Shown here in pieces: positions 6,495 to 14,561 of a stretch of DNA of 26,176 nucleotides (the stretch's first letter is position 1; every line of letters begins with the position of its first letter). The translations under genes and the position numbers were made by a program. The notes under the pieces were generated by a model. That model was not told where the DNA came from. It ran no database searches and worked only from the letters and a program-made list of their open reading frames with translations. The stretch lies in the NCBI GenBank assembly GCA_900770725.1, contig CAAGLL010000009.1, positions 1 to 26,176 of the forward strand, in the 5' to 3' direction. The stretch comes from an uncultured Succinivibrio sp. (GTDB lineage Bacteria; Pseudomonadota; Gammaproteobacteria; Enterobacterales; Succinivibrionaceae).

Positions 6495-9359
6495 ATGAAC
6501 AACATCAAGAGCGAAGACTACGCTTCCATCATGGCCAAGGCACTGGGCGCCTCCGAGTGGATCGAGGAAAACTCAAGGGATCCCGGCGCAGGCGGCAAGG
6601 CGCTCACCGAGATCTCAGACAGGGCGCAGCCACGGCTCCTCGCGCTTGCAAACTCGGCGCGCTCCGCCTCGTTCGTAAGCGCCCGCCCGACCACCATCGG
6701 CGTGTTCGGCGCCTCCCAGGTCGGCAAGAGCTTCCTCGTCAACACCCTGGCCGCAGGCGGCGACAAGCTCACGACGAACTGGGGCGGGGCGGACATCAAC
6801 TTCCTGGGCCTCGTGAACCCCACGGGCAACAACCACGAGGCCACCGGAATCGCCACGCGCTTCACCCACGAGAAGGGCAAGTCGCTCAAGGCAGGCGACC
6901 GGGAGTTCCCGGTCGAGCTCAAGATCATGCGCCCGGTCGAGATAGCGATGATCCTCGCAAACTCCTTCAACAACGATCTGAGCATCGAGGGCGACGAGAA
7001 GAACGCCTTGAACGAGGCCCTCTACACCGACGAGGCGCTCGAGGCCTCGGTGAAGGCGGCGCTTGGCAACCAGGCCTTCCGCCTCGAGGAGGGCGCAGCC
7101 CCGATCATCGACGCTGCCGACGCCGTGCTGATGGCAGGCTACGTCAAGGGCATCTCCGCAGGCTTCGACCTTGGAAAGCAGGAAGTGGACGGCCCCTACT
7201 GGTCCTCCGTGCGCCGCGCCGCCCCGCTTTTGAACCTCGACGGCCTCTGCGCGCTGCTTTCGCCGCTTTGGGGCGGCATGGGCGGCTGCACGCTCATCTT
7301 CAGGAAGGTGGCAGGGGAGCTTTCAAAGCTCGGCGGGGCGCGCGAGGCCTTCACCGGGCTTGACGCCTTCATCTCGTGGGACGGGCAGGAGGACTCGCCG
7401 AAGCAGCAGAAGCACAACACGGTCAACAGCATCCAGACCGTGAGCCTGCTCTTCGCGGGGGCGGGCGATCCCATCGACGTCGCGGTGGAGGGCCCGGACG
7501 GGCAGGCCAGAGTAGTCCCAAAGGTGGACTTCGCCTGCCTTGCCGCGGCGACCATCGAGCTCATCTTCCCGCTCTCCGAGGAAGGCGGGGCGGGGAACTT
7601 CGACATCATCGACTTCCCGGGGGCGCGCGAGCGCAACAAGGAACCCTACAAGTCGTTCCTCGACGACGAGGAGCAGAACCGCACGGAGATAGCCGAGGGC
7701 AGGCCCTCGGAATACATACGCAAAAACTCCCCGGAGATGCTGCGCCGCGGCAAGGTCGCCTACATCTTCGACCGCTACACCGAGGATCGCGCGGTGGACG
7801 TGCTGCTATTGTGCCTGAGCACCTACACCCAGGCCGAGGTCACCTCGCTCACCCCGATCATCGACAAGTGGATCTCGCTGAACATCGGCGCGACCCCGGC
7901 TGAGCGCGCCAAGGCTGCGCGCAGCCCGTTCATGTGCGTGCTCACGCGCTGCGACCAGACGGTCGAGGCCGACATCGACAGGACCGAAGGCACCCCCTCG
8001 GGCGCCTCCGCGTTCATCACCAAGTCCTTTGAGAAGTTCATCGGGAGCAAGTGGCTCCACGACTGGAACGGCAAGCCCTTCTCCCAGATCTTCATGGTGA
8101 GGAGCCCGGGCTGGGCCGACAGGCTCTTCAAGAAGGGCGATGATCGCAAGGAGCTGGGCTTCAGCGACGGCACCACCAAGTCCACGCTCATCCCCATCAA
8201 GCAGGCCGTCATGGAGTACCGCGACGGCGTCGCCTCGGACAAGCTGGCCGGGCAGATCTACGGCGGCGCGCTCAACGCCTTCGACAGCATGCTCGCCCTC
8301 AACGACGGCGGCGTCAGCGAGGTGAAGGACTTCATCTCAAAGAACTTCACAGGCTACAGCGAAAGCCGCACGCGCCTGGACACCCGCATCGAGAGCCAGG
8401 CCAGGGAGGCGCTCTCGTACATCAGCCCCTTTGCAGGCTCAGGCAGCTGGACCAAGCGCGACGCGGCGCTTGAGAAGGCGCGCTTCATCGCAAGCGGCCT
8501 TGCCCAGTGCGACGAGACCGCCTGCATCCAGGGCTACATCCGCACGCTCCTGGAGCTTGACGACGGGGATCTGCGCGAGCGCTACCTGCGCGACTACACC
8601 GAGTACAAGAACGCGCCGCGCTTTGCCCAGGCTTGCATCGACGTGCTCAAGGAGAAGCTCTCGAACCTGTGCTCGGGCGCGGGCTTTGACGCGCTGCTCT
8701 CCATGGTGGACGACGCCTGGACGAACGGGGCGAGCAGCTTCACGAGGTTCGATGACGCCAAGGAGCGCTACTCGTTCTTCTACGATCAAGTGAAATCCCG
8801 CTTCATCAAGAGCGGCACCGAGCTGCGCGAGCGCTTTGCAACGCTCATGCAGGACCTCTGCCAGGCGCTGCGCGAGAGCGCGTTCTCAACCGATCTGCAA
8901 GGCAGGCTCGAGAAGGCCTTGGAGAAGAATGAGACCCTGGGAGGCAGGCAGGATGTCATGGCCTCCATCCAGGTGAGGACGGCCCAGCAGATGATCTCAG
9001 GCTTCCTCTGCTTCCTGGGCTTTGATCTGCCTGATCACCCGAGCATGGCCATCGAGAAGCGCTCGGAGGTGATCCAAGGCGCCGACGACTCGCGCCCGCT
9101 CTTTTCAGAGAAGGTCGAGCTTGCAGAGGAGATGCAGAACGAGGGCAATCCGGTCAGCACGCTGCCGCTGGTCTCGGACGAGCTCATGGCCTCAAGCGGC
9201 AGGCACTACCTTGAGGACTTCCTCTGGGCGCTCTCAAGCCTGATGTGCGGCAGGAACCTGCAATCCGGCAGCCCCTACCGCTTCAGCGAGGACGCCCAAA
9301 ACGAGATAGACCGCATCCTAAGCGGCTTCTCGAAGTTCCTCTCGCTCAAGGCAGGCTGA
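6495..9359 (+). CDS. srfC: SrfC-family P-loop GTPase
   Basis: A 954-residue protein matching the SrfC 'putative bacterial virulence factor' type. Its GTPase signatures are visible: Walker A GASQVGKS at 72-79, a DFPGARE switch-II motif near residue 373, and LTRCDQ near 482 at the NKxD/TKxD guanine-specificity position. The long helical C-terminal half recalls dynamin-like or septin-like proteins, although no membrane segment is evident. The gap between Walker A and DFPG (about 300 residues) is unusually large, so a domain is inserted there. ATG 6495 has GGGAGG at 6482-6487. SrfB and SrfC are adjacent here, as in known srf operons, suggesting a functional pair. The protein is longer than the enterobacterial homologues as I remember them. 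Confidence 0.8.
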   Translation: MNNIKSEDYASIMAKALGASEWIEENSRDPGAGGKALTEISDRAQPRLLALANSARSASFVSARPTTIGVFGASQVGKSFLVNTLAAGGDKLTTNWGGADINFLGLVNPTGNNHEATGIATRFTHEKGKSLKAGDREFPVELKIMRPVEIAMILANSFNNDLSIEGDEKNALNEALYTDEALEASVKAALGNQAFRLEEGAAPIIDAADAVLMAGYVKGISAGFDLGKQEVDGPYWSSVRRAAPLLNLDGLCALLSPLWGGMGGCTLIFRKVAGELSKLGGAREAFTGLDAFISWDGQEDSPKQQKHNTVNSIQTVSLLFAGAGDPIDVAVEGPDGQARVVPKVDFACLAAATIELIFPLSEEGGAGNFDIIDFPGARERNKEPYKSFLDDEEQNRTEIAEGRPSEYIRKNSPEMLRRGKVAYIFDRYTEDRAVDVLLLCLSTYTQAEVTSLTPIIDKWISLNIGATPAERAKAARSPFMCVLTRCDQTVEADIDRTEGTPSGASAFITKSFEKFIGSKWLHDWNGKPFSQIFMVRSPGWADRLFKKGDDRKELGFSDGTTKSTLIPIKQAVMEYRDGVASDKLAGQIYGGALNAFDSMLALNDGGVSEVKDFISKNFTGYSESRTRLDTRIESQAREALSYISPFAGSGSWTKRDAALEKARFIASGLAQCDETACIQGYIRTLLELDDGDLRERYLRDYTEYKNAPRFAQACIDVLKEKLSNLCSGAGFDALLSMVDDAWTNGASSFTRFDDAKERYSFFYDQVKSRFIKSGTELRERFATLMQDLCQALRESAFSTDLQGRLEKALEKNETLGGRQDVMASIQVRTAQQMISGFLCFLGFDLPDHPSMAIEKRSEVIQGADDSRPLFSEKVELAEEMQNEGNPVSTLPLVSDELMASSGRHYLEDFLWALSSLMCGRNLQSGSPYRFSEDAQNEIDRILSGFSKFLSLKAG

Positions 9360-9371
9360 AGGCAGGATCGC

Positions 9372-9396
9372 GGCGCAGGCGGATCCCGCCTGCGCC
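9372..9396 (+). other. Intra-operon hairpin after srfC
   Basis: A perfect 11-bp GC-rich stem, GGCGCAGGCGG pairing with CCGCCTGCGCC, around an ATC loop lies in the 59-base gap between srfC and the next gene. No T-tract follows, so it is more likely to stabilise or process mRNA than to terminate transcription fully. Confidence 0.6.
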
Positions 9397-9418
9397 ATAG
9401 GAATAGGACACAGGAAAC

Positions 9419-10687
9419 ATGAAGCTTGAGTATTACAACCAGGGCGCCTCGGGCAGCGCGGTCGCCACGATAGAGCCCGCCGGCCCCGGCGCGTCCACCC
9501 TCACCATCAGCCATGTCAGGAAGGCCTCGGAGGACGGGGAGGGCGTGGCGCTGAGGTTCAAGGACTTCAAGGACGGCACGCTCATCGAAGGCACCCCCGA
9601 TCCGGCAGTGGCAAAGCCGCTCCCGGGCGGGCACATCGACGATCTGGTCTTCAGATTGGGGGATGACGTGACGAACGCCCTGGTGCGCAACCTGGGCTCG
9701 AACAACACCATCTGGGTCGAGGCCGACGGGATCGGCGACGTGAGGACGCTCGTTGCAGGCGAGCTGCAGCTTGGCGCTGACAAGCCCAAGGCCGCCCCCG
9801 CGCAGCCCTTCGCCTCTGCCGCGCCGCAGGCGCCGCAGGCGGCGCCTGCCGCAGCCACCTCTGCCGCCCCGGTGCAGAAGAAGGGCCACGGCGCGCTCAT
9901 CGCCATCATCATCGCCATATTGCTGGCTCTCGCCATCGCCGCCTTTGCAGCCTGGTGGTTCCTGCTGCGCCAGCCTGCCGATAATGCCGCAGCGCTGCCT
10001 GATGCAGCACAGCAGCAGGAGCAGGCAGCCCCGGCTCAGGATGCCCAAAAGGCAGACGGCAATAAGGCCGGGGATCAGGCGAATGCCCAGGATCAGGCAA
10101 ATGCCCAGGGCTCCAATGCGGCCAATGCCCAGGATGGCGCGGCGCAGCAAGGCGATCAGGGCGCTGCCGGCACCCAGGATCAGGCGCAACAGCCCCAGCA
10201 GCCTCAGGATCAGCAATCCCAAGGCCAGCAAGATCAGCAAGCCAAGGATCAGCAGCCCCAGGGCGGCGTGGTCGACGGCTCATCCATGGGCCAGAACGCC
10301 AATGCAGCCAAGGCCGCATCCGGCCAGGCCGTGGGCGGCCAGGCCTCCGGCGCCACGGGGCCTTGCACGGTTGCCGCCAACAGCGACGATCAGGCGCTCT
10401 TGAAGGGCTGCCTTGCGACCAACCCATCTGATCAGGATCTCATGGGACTGGCCAAGGACGCGCTCTCCAACAAGCGCTGCGACGTCGGCACCAGGTTGCT
10501 TACGAGCCTTGGCAGGTCCGGCAAGCAGGACTTCTCGCTCTACTACGCGAAGCTTGCCGATCCGAACACCCGCGACGCCTCGGCGTGCATCAAAAAGGAT
10601 GCCGGAAGCGCCAAGTACTGGTACCAGAAGGCCCTCGATGCCGGCAACAGCGACGAGGCCAGTAAGGCTTTGGAGAAACTAAAGTGA
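9419..10687 (+). CDS. Bitopic membrane protein with Sel1-like C-terminus
   Basis: A 422-residue protein I do not recognise as a named family. Residues 1-120 form a probably beta-rich domain. Residues 120-155 are an Ala/Pro linker. A transmembrane helix spans 158-183, preceded by KK and ending AAWWFLLR. This charge pattern predicts N-inside, C-outside. Residues 190-310 are a Gln/Ala/Asp-rich linker with repeated DQA and NAQ units, long enough to cross much of the periplasm. The C-terminal 105 residues contain four cysteines and a Sel1-like AKYWYQKALDAGN segment. AGGA before ATG 9419 fits. Its stop overlaps the next gene's GTG start (GTGA), so the two are translationally coupled. The same membrane-segment ending occurs in two later proteins of the block. 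Confidence 0.75.
   Translation: MKLEYYNQGASGSAVATIEPAGPGASTLTISHVRKASEDGEGVALRFKDFKDGTLIEGTPDPAVAKPLPGGHIDDLVFRLGDDVTNALVRNLGSNNTIWVEADGIGDVRTLVAGELQLGADKPKAAPAQPFASAAPQAPQAAPAAATSAAPVQKKGHGALIAIIIAILLALAIAAFAAWWFLLRQPADNAAALPDAAQQQEQAAPAQDAQKADGNKAGDQANAQDQANAQGSNAANAQDGAAQQGDQGAAGTQDQAQQPQQPQDQQSQGQQDQQAKDQQPQGGVVDGSSMGQNANAAKAASGQAVGGQASGATGPCTVAANSDDQALLKGCLATNPSDQDLMGLAKDALSNKRCDVGTRLLTSLGRSGKQDFSLYYAKLADPNTRDASACIKKDAGSAKYWYQKALDAGNSDEASKALEKLK
10010..10265 (+). repeat. Low-complexity Asp-Gln/Asn-Ala-Gln repeat region
   Basis: Imperfect repeats of GATCAG and AATGCCCAG units encode DQANAQ-type and QQPQDQ-type peptides in the extracytoplasmic linker of the bitopic protein. Such repeats may vary in copy number between strains. 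Confidence 0.7.
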
Positions 10688-12615
10688 AGAATGCCCTCAA
10701 GATCGCGGCGCTGTGCGCCGCCGTGTCCTACGGCATGGCCGCCTATGGCGCGCCGCTGCTCATGGATGGGAAGAAGACCTTGTACCAGAGGGTGCTGACC
10801 ACCCCCTCGTGCGTGCTCAAGAAGGACGCCTCCGCGTCCTCTGGCTCCCCGGTGCCCGCGTTCACCCGCTACTACGTCTACGCCCGCGAGGGCAAGGCGC
10901 TCAAGGTCGGCCCCGACACCTCGGACAAGATCTCAGGCTACATCGACGCCTCCTGCGCCGTGGACTGGAAGGAGCAGACCGCGCTGGTGTTCACGAACCC
11001 GGCAGGCCGCGACCGCGCCATCGTCTTTGAGAACAAGGACACGCTCCAGAAGATCATCGAGTCCAAGGATCCCGCCCCGGCGGTCGACGCGCTCAACAAG
11101 TCGCTCGACGCCTCGGGCAAGGCCCAGGGCGTGGTCGCCCGCGAGCCTGCCGAGTACACGGACATCTCGAAGAACTTCTACCTGCTCCCGGTGCTCGACA
11201 GCGAGGAGACCATGTTCGACGACGGCTCCTACGCCCGCGAGCTTGAGATAGCCTCGGTGACCAAGGAAGGCGTGGCGGGGGCGGCCGGCAAGGCCAAGGC
11301 CGATCCCTCCAAGATCAAGACCTTCAAGGCCGCGCTCGTGTTCGTCATCGACTCCTCAATCTCGATGCAGCCCTACATCGACCGCACCAAGCAGGCCATC
11401 AAGACCATCTACAAGAAGCTCGAGTCAGAGCACCTGCAAAACTCCGTGCAGTTCGGCCTGGTCTCGTTCCGCTCGAACACCAAGGCGGTGCCGGGGCTTG
11501 AGTACGACTCGAAGATGTACGTGAACCCGGGCGAGGCCAACTCGGCCTCCGAGTTTGACGAGAAGCTCAAGAACCTCTCGCAGGCCAAGGTCTCCTCGGC
11601 GCTCTTCGACGAGGACGCCTACGCTGGCATCAACACCGCGCTCTCCAAGGTCAGCTGGAAGGACTACGGCGGCAGGTATGTGGTGCTGGTGACCGACGCC
11701 GGGGCCATCGGAGGATCGGACAAGCTCTCCACCACCGGGCTTGACTCCAAGGAGCTGAGGCTCGAGGCCGATCAGCAGGGAGTTGCTATCTACGCGCTCC
11801 ACCTGCTCACCGCCTCGGGTAACAAGGCGGGCGATCACGCCAAGGCCAAGAGCCAGTACGAGGACCTCACCTTCAACAAGACGCTGCAAAAGCCGCTGTA
11901 CTACCCGGTGCAGGCAGGCAGCGTCGACTCGTTCGGCTCGATGGTGGACCAGCTTGCAACCTCGATCGCATCCCAGGTGAAGGCCGCCTCGCAGGGCAAG
12001 GAGGGCGCAGGCTCGAACACCGCCTCGACGAAGGGCAAGAACGGCTCGATGGACGAGGACACCAAGCTCCTGGGGCATGCGATGATGCTTGCCTACCTTG
12101 GCAACGTCAACGGCACCGTGCCGCCTGACTTCTTCAAGGGGTGGATCTCAGACCGCGACCTCAAGTCCCACAACAAGATCTCGGCAGAGCCGGTGGTGCT
12201 GCTCACCAAGTCCCAGCTCTCGGACCTCAAGGAGATCACCCAGCGGGTGCTCGAGTCCGCCAACAAGGGCCTTCTGGATGCCGATCAGATGTTCTCGCAG
12301 CTGCGCTCCATAGCAGCCTCGATGGGCCGCGATCCGGCTGCCTTAAAGCAGGCCGACTCATTGAAGCTAGGTCAGCTCGGGCTCTTTGGCGAGTACCTCG
12401 ACGACCTCCCCTACAAGAGCCGCCTCCAGGAGCTTGACGAGCAGACCTGGATGTCGATGGGGCCTGACGAGCAGAACCGCGCCATCGAGGATCTCGAGCA
12501 GAAGCTCAACTACTACCAGAAGTGCAACGACGACGCCAGCAAGTGGATCAAGCTTGCCGACGACGCCCAGGCCTCCGAGTCGGTCTACCCGGTGGCGCTG
12601 GAGGCGCTGCCCTGA
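10684..12615 (+). CDS. Secreted von Willebrand factor A (VWA) domain protein
   Basis: A 643-residue exported protein. The N-terminus has a Lys followed by a hydrophobic core ending in AAYGA, a probable Sec signal peptide of about 22 residues with likely periplasmic destination. Residues 30-110 resemble an SH3-like beta domain (tentative). The VWA domain starts near 217 with LVFVIDSSISM, giving the MIDAS DxSxS at 223-227, and continues to VLVTDAG near 335. The threonine usually found in the second MIDAS loop is not obvious: the matching stretch reads ALFDEDAYAGI. The C-terminal 200 residues are helical and unassigned. VWA domains usually bind protein partners through a metal ion. GTG is the only sensible start, overlapping the upstream stop. 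Its own TGA overlaps the next ATG. Confidence 0.8.
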   Translation: MKNALKIAALCAAVSYGMAAYGAPLLMDGKKTLYQRVLTTPSCVLKKDASASSGSPVPAFTRYYVYAREGKALKVGPDTSDKISGYIDASCAVDWKEQTALVFTNPAGRDRAIVFENKDTLQKIIESKDPAPAVDALNKSLDASGKAQGVVAREPAEYTDISKNFYLLPVLDSEETMFDDGSYARELEIASVTKEGVAGAAGKAKADPSKIKTFKAALVFVIDSSISMQPYIDRTKQAIKTIYKKLESEHLQNSVQFGLVSFRSNTKAVPGLEYDSKMYVNPGEANSASEFDEKLKNLSQAKVSSALFDEDAYAGINTALSKVSWKDYGGRYVVLVTDAGAIGGSDKLSTTGLDSKELRLEADQQGVAIYALHLLTASGNKAGDHAKAKSQYEDLTFNKTLQKPLYYPVQAGSVDSFGSMVDQLATSIASQVKAASQGKEGAGSNTASTKGKNGSMDEDTKLLGHAMMLAYLGNVNGTVPPDFFKGWISDRDLKSHNKISAEPVVLLTKSQLSDLKEITQRVLESANKGLLDADQMFSQLRSIAASMGRDPAALKQADSLKLGQLGLFGEYLDDLPYKSRLQELDEQTWMSMGPDEQNRAIEDLEQKLNYYQKCNDDASKWIKLADDAQASESVYPVALEALP

Positions 12616-13370
12616 TGGAGGCGGTGCTCGAGGCTGCGGAGCTCTCCTACTCCTACGAGGGCAGGAAGGGCAGGGACGGGGGCTTCACGGTGCTGCTGCC
12701 GCGCCTTGAGCTTGAGGCTGGCGCGGTGACCGCGCTCACCGGGGTCTCGGGCAGCGGCAAGTCGACGCTGCTCGAGTGCCTGGGGCTGCTACGACCCGTG
12801 GGCCGCGCCAAGTCCTTCAAGGCCGCCGGGCGCGACATGCTCGCGCTTGACGCGCGCAGGCAGCACTTGCTGCGCTCCTCGCTCATGGGCTTCATGCCCC
12901 AGCAGGGCGGGCTCATCCCCTTCCTCACCGTGAGGGGCAACCTCGAGGCTGCCTTCGACCTTGCCGCCAACTCGATGAAGAAGGCCGGGATGGCTCCGCC
13001 TGAGAGGCGCAAGGCGCTTGAGGAAGCGCTATCGATGTGCCAAAGCCTGGGCATCGAGGGGCTGCTCGACCGCTACCCCAGCGAGCTTTCCATCGGCCAG
13101 GCCCAGCGCGCCTCGTTCGTGCGCGCGACCGTCCACAGCCCCAGGATCCTCTTCGTGGACGAGCCGACCTCGGCGCTCGATCCGCCGCGTGCCCTCGAGC
13201 TTTTTGAGAAGATGAAGTCACTGGTGTCAGAAAAGGGATTGGCCGCGCTCGTGGTGACCCACGACACCGCGCTTGCCGCGCAGTGCGGCTTCAAGCGCTG
13301 CGCCTACGACCGCGCCCAAAGCAGCGCCGACAAGAGCGTCTTCACCTACGAGGCGGGGAGGCTCCCATGA
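12615..13370 (+). CDS. ABC transporter ATPase, LolD/MacB/FtsE type
   Basis: A 251-residue nucleotide-binding protein that should power the permease encoded next. It has Walker A GVSGSGKST (43-51), the Q-loop in MPQQGG, a signature LSIGQAQR at about 158-165 (Ile replacing the second position of LSGGQ), Walker B ILFVDEPTSALD near 178-189 and the switch His in VVTHD near 216. The best relatives by feel are ATPases of the LolD/MacB/FtsE group, which work with FtsX-type permeases rather than with classic importers. The start at ATG 12615 overlaps the upstream TGA, which is preferred over a longer in-frame extension lying inside the VWA gene. Its stop overlaps the permease start (ATGA). Confidence 0.92.
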   Translation: MEAVLEAAELSYSYEGRKGRDGGFTVLLPRLELEAGAVTALTGVSGSGKSTLLECLGLLRPVGRAKSFKAAGRDMLALDARRQHLLRSSLMGFMPQQGGLIPFLTVRGNLEAAFDLAANSMKKAGMAPPERRKALEEALSMCQSLGIEGLLDRYPSELSIGQAQRASFVRATVHSPRILFVDEPTSALDPPRALELFEKMKSLVSEKGLAALVVTHDTALAAQCGFKRCAYDRAQSSADKSVFTYEAGRLP

Positions 13371-14560
13371 TCCTCAATCTCGCGCTGTCCGATCTCAGAT
13401 GCGACAAGCTCATGAGCGTGTGCGCCGCGGCGGCGATGACCGCGGTCATCGCGCCGCTGCTGCTGCTCTTCTCGCTGCGCTACGGGATCATCACCTCGCT
13501 TGAGGACAATTTGCGCAACAGCCCTTCAAACCTTGAGGTGAAGATGCTCTCAGGCTACGACCTCGACGAGGGTTTCTTCGATGAGATGCGCTCTGACAAG
13601 GACGTGGGCTTCGTCATCGAGGTCACGCGCGCTCTCTCGCTCACCTCGGACATCCTGGGCAATGGCAAGGTCAAGACCATGGTCGACACCGTGCCCACGG
13701 GCAAGGGCGATCCGCTCTTCGCCTTCTCGAAGATCCCCGATCTCAAGGGCGACGACGAGTGCGTGCTCACCTCCCAGCTCGCCTCCGACCTCGGGGTCTC
13801 CCAAGGAGGCAGCGTCAAGATAGCGATCTCGCGCACCCTAAACGGCGAGCGCCAGAGCGCCGCGCATACGTTCACTGTCGCAGGCGTGCTCAGGAACGCC
13901 GCAGCCCCGGGCCTTCATGCCTACCTCACGCTTCCTGTGATCACCGCGATGGAGGACTGGCGCGACGGCTACGAGCCACCGATCTTCTCGGACGGGTCCA
14001 GGCCGAACGCCAGGCGAACCACCTTCTCGAAGGCGAGGATCTACGCCTCCTCGATAGACAGCCTCGAGAGCTTGTCTAAAAAGCTGCGCGCGCGCTTCAA
14101 CATCGCAGACCGCACCTCGGAGGTTGAGAACATCCGCGCCATCTCGCGCGTGCTCAACTTCATCTTCCTGACCGTGGCATTGGTCTCGGTCGCAGGCGGC
14201 GCGGTGGCGCTCGGCGGGCTCATCCTCTCCTCGGCCTCGCGCAAGGCCCGCGCCTACTCGATGCTGCGCCTCATCGGACTTCCGGGCTCCGGGGTCTGCG
14301 CGCTCATCGTCATCGAGAACCTCATATTGGGAGGCGCGGCCTTCCTGCTCTCGCTTGGCCTCTACGGGGCGGGCGCGCTTGCCTTCAACACCCATTTTGC
14401 CCGCGCGGTCTCAGACGGCGCGGTGATCTGCTCATTAACCCCCACGCACCTTGCCTGCGCGCTGCTCCTCTGCGAGGGGCTGTGCGCGCTCCTGGCCCTC
14501 GCCGCAGTCAGGCTCAGGGTGCTCTCGTTCACGCCTGCGGCCGCGCTTCGGGAGCTCTGA
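13367..14560 (+). CDS. FtsX/MacB-type ABC permease
   Basis: A 397-residue inner-membrane protein with the four-helix FtsX/MacB/LolC plan. The first membrane helix is near 18-38, then a large periplasmic domain of about 220 residues, then three helices near 262-287, 308-338 and 362-384. The C-terminus is FTPAAALREL, as often seen in this family. These permeases do not form a classical substrate channel. They use ATP hydrolysis to move a periplasmic domain, acting on lipoproteins, hydrolases or partner proteins. It partners the ATPase just upstream, with which it overlaps by ATGA. The lack of a second permease suggests a homodimer. Neighbouring lipoproteins and secreted proteins are candidate clients. 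Confidence 0.88.
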   Translation: MILNLALSDLRCDKLMSVCAAAAMTAVIAPLLLLFSLRYGIITSLEDNLRNSPSNLEVKMLSGYDLDEGFFDEMRSDKDVGFVIEVTRALSLTSDILGNGKVKTMVDTVPTGKGDPLFAFSKIPDLKGDDECVLTSQLASDLGVSQGGSVKIAISRTLNGERQSAAHTFTVAGVLRNAAAPGLHAYLTLPVITAMEDWRDGYEPPIFSDGSRPNARRTTFSKARIYASSIDSLESLSKKLRARFNIADRTSEVENIRAISRVLNFIFLTVALVSVAGGAVALGGLILSSASRKARAYSMLRLIGLPGSGVCALIVIENLILGGAAFLLSLGLYGAGALAFNTHFARAVSDGAVICSLTPTHLACALLLCEGLCALLALAAVRLRVLSFTPAAALREL

Positions 14561-14561
14561 C

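Noticed and set aside
9275..10240. 321-codon minus-strand frame with Leu/Ile-rich stretch resembling membrane segments
   Set aside because: It is the complement of the Gln/Asp/Ala repeat; its apparent hydrophobicity arises from reading that repeat backwards.
12522..12614. Longer N-terminus for the ABC ATPase
   Set aside because: The extension lies inside the VWA gene; ATG 12615 gives the usual family start and an overlap like those of neighbouring genes. The same reasoning rejects upstream extensions of the permease (13283), the FGE-fold gene (14451), ytfR (22154) and ytfT (23724).
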